This document shows, one piece after another, positions 5,098 through 6,274 of a DNA stretch of 6,274 bases. Under the pieces are notes generated by a model. That model was not told the origin of the DNA, made no database searches, and saw nothing but the letters and a program-made list of their open reading frames with translations. Origin of the DNA: an uncultured Rubrobacteraceae bacterium (GTDB taxonomy: Bacteria; Actinomycetota; Rubrobacteria; Rubrobacterales; Rubrobacteraceae); the NCBI GenBank assembly GCA_902805985.1, contig CADCUW010000242.1:1-6274 (forward strand), in the 5' to 3' direction. Numbering within the stretch: position 1 is the first letter of the stretch; each line of letters starts with the position of its first letter. The translations under genes and the position numbers were made by a program.

Positions 5098-6274
5098 GTG
5101 GAGAACGGAAAGAACGGGACGACGAAGATAGCGCAGGAGTGGGAGGGCGAGCGCTGGGCCGGGATCGAGCGGCCTTACACGGCTGATGACGTGGCGCGGC
5201 TGCGGGGTTCGGTCGTGGTCGAGCAGACGCTGGCGCGGATGGGCGCGGAGCGGTTGTGGGACCTGATGCACACGGAGGACTACGTCAACGCGCTCGGGGC
5301 GCTCACCGGCAACCAGGCCGTGCAGCAGGTCAAGGCGGGGCTCAAGGCGATCTACCTGAGCGGTTGGCAGGTGGCGGCCGACGCGAACCTGGCGGGTCAG
5401 ATGTACCCGGATCAGAGCCTGTATCCGGCCAACAGCGTGCCGCACGTCGTCAAGAGGATCAACCAGGCGTTGCAGCGCGCCGATCAGATCCACCACGCCG
5501 AAGGCAAGAACGGCGTCAACTGGTTCGCCCCGATCGTCGCCGACGCCGAGGCCGGGTTCGGCGGCGCCCTGAACGTCTTCGAGTTGATGAAGGGCATGAT
5601 CGAGGCGGGTGCTGCGGGCGTTCACTTCGAGGACCAGCTCGCCTCGGAGAAGAAGTGCGGCCACATGGGCGGCAAAGTTCTCATCCCGACCGGACAGGCC
5701 GTCCGTAACCTCATCTCCGCCCGCCTCGCCGCCGACGTCATGGGCGTGCCGACGATCATCGTCGCCCGCACCGACGCGGATGCGGCCAACCTCGTCACCT
5801 CCGACATAGACCCGGCCGACCAGAGGTTCCTGACCGGGGAGCGGACGATGGAGGGCTTCTACAGGGTCAACGCCGGCATCGACCAGGCCATAGCCCGCGG
5901 CCTCGCCTACGCGCCCTACGCCGACGTCGTGTGGTGCGAGACCTCGACGCCCGACCTCCAGCAGGCTCGCCACTTCGCCGAGGCCATGCACGCCGAGTTC
6001 CCGGGCAAGCTGCTCGCCTACAACTGCTCGCCGTCTTTCAACTGGAAGGCCAAGCTCTCGGACGAGGAGATCGCGACCTTCCAACGCCAGCTCGGGGAGA
6101 TGGGCTACAAGTTCCAGTTCATCACGCTCGCCGGCTTCCACGCCCTGAACTTCTCCATGTTCGAGCTCGCCCGCGACTACAAGGACCGGGGCATGGCCGC
6201 CTACTCCGAGCTGCAGCAGAGGGAGTTCGACGCCGAGAAGTACGGCTACACCGCCACCAAGCACCAGCGCGAGG
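5098..6274 (+). CDS. aceA: Isocitrate lyase (3' partial)
   Basis: It cleaves isocitrate to glyoxylate and succinate, the first step of the glyoxylate shunt, as a cytoplasmic Mg-dependent homotetramer. The window holds 392 codons; the text ends at TATKHQRE, so about 35-40 residues are missing compared with M. tuberculosis Icl1 (428 aa), which it resembles closely. The catalytic loop [11 protein letters not shown] carries the nucleophile Cys187. Asp105 ([13 protein letters not shown]) and Asp149 ([10 protein letters not shown]) match active-site and metal-binding aspartates. NCSPSFNWK holds the substrate-binding Asn/Ser residues. The start is GTG 5098, preceded by AGGAGG (5088-5093) at a short 4-nt spacing; there is no better start nearby. 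A 209-bp gap with hairpins and its own promoter-like elements separates it from aceB, so it may be transcribed both alone and by read-through. Confidence 0.97.
   Translation, partial: MENGKNGTTKIAQEWEGERWAGIERPYTADDVARLRGSVVVEQTLARMGAERLWDLMHTEDYVNALGALTGNQAVQQVKAGLKAIYLSGWQVAADANLAGQMYPDQSLYPANSVPHVVKRINQALQRADQIHHAEGKNGVNWFAPIVADAEAGFGGALNVFELMKGMIEAGAAGVHFEDQLASEKKCGHMGGKVLIPTGQAVRNLISARLAADVMGVPTIIVARTDADAANLVTSDIDPADQRFLTGERTMEGFYRVNAGIDQAIARGLAYAPYADVVWCETSTPDLQQARHFAEAMHAEFPGKLLAYNCSPSFNWKAKLSDEEIATFQRQLGEMGYKFQFITLAGFHALNFSMFELARDYKDRGMAAYSELQQREFDAEKYGYTATKHQRE

Noticed and set aside
5071..6264. 397-codon open frame on the minus strand opposite aceA
   Set aside because: It is an antisense shadow of isocitrate lyase; its product is low-complexity Val/Gly/Leu/Arg text with no recognisable domain.

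Overview
The window is GC-rich, with a strong G/C bias at third codon positions, SD-led genes, GTG and TTG starts, and isocitrate lyase and MarR proteins of actinobacterial type. This fits a high-GC actinobacterium; a deep-branching one such as Rubrobacter is possible. That placement is inference and no phylogenetic marker is present.

Left part (1-1686). The window opens with the Gly-rich C-terminal end of a + strand gene (stop 83-85). A minus-strand two-gene operon faces it: a 190-aa multi-spanning membrane protein (1162-590), then a deazaflavin/F420-type nitroreductase-family protein (581-108). The last gene appears frameshifted near its C-terminus. The suspected shift sits on one arm of a perfect 16-bp inverted repeat. 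A MarR-family regulator (1195-1686) is divergent from the operon with only 32 bp between start codons. The operon's best promoter and a 7-7-7 palindrome lie inside the first codons of marR, and marR itself looks leaderless. The simplest reading is an autoregulated MarR switch controlling the membrane protein and the oxidoreductase.

Right part (1735-6274). A LysR-type regulator (minus, TTG start) is divergent from a + strand glyoxylate-shunt cluster. The cluster consists of an unrecognised 67-aa protein (2970-3173), malate synthase A (aceB, 3284-4888) and isocitrate lyase (aceA, 5098 to beyond the window end). AceA cleaves isocitrate to glyoxylate and succinate. AceB condenses glyoxylate with acetyl-CoA to malate. 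Together they bypass the decarboxylating steps of the TCA cycle and allow growth on acetate or fatty acids. LysR control of the cluster is inferred only from the divergent layout.

Non-coding structure is fairly rich: a 275-bp LysR/cluster intergenic region with a 13-bp inverted repeat, a hairpin ending just before the aceB Shine-Dalgarno, a 14-17 bp GC hairpin after aceB, and an AT-rich cluster of TGCAC/GTGCA elements upstream of aceA. The 9-mer ATACGTGCA occurs upstream of both the cluster and aceA. I see no CRISPR array, tRNA, rRNA, insertion sequence or evidently novel multi-gene system; the gene content is mostly familiar, and the interest lies in the frameshift/palindrome and the regulatory layouts.
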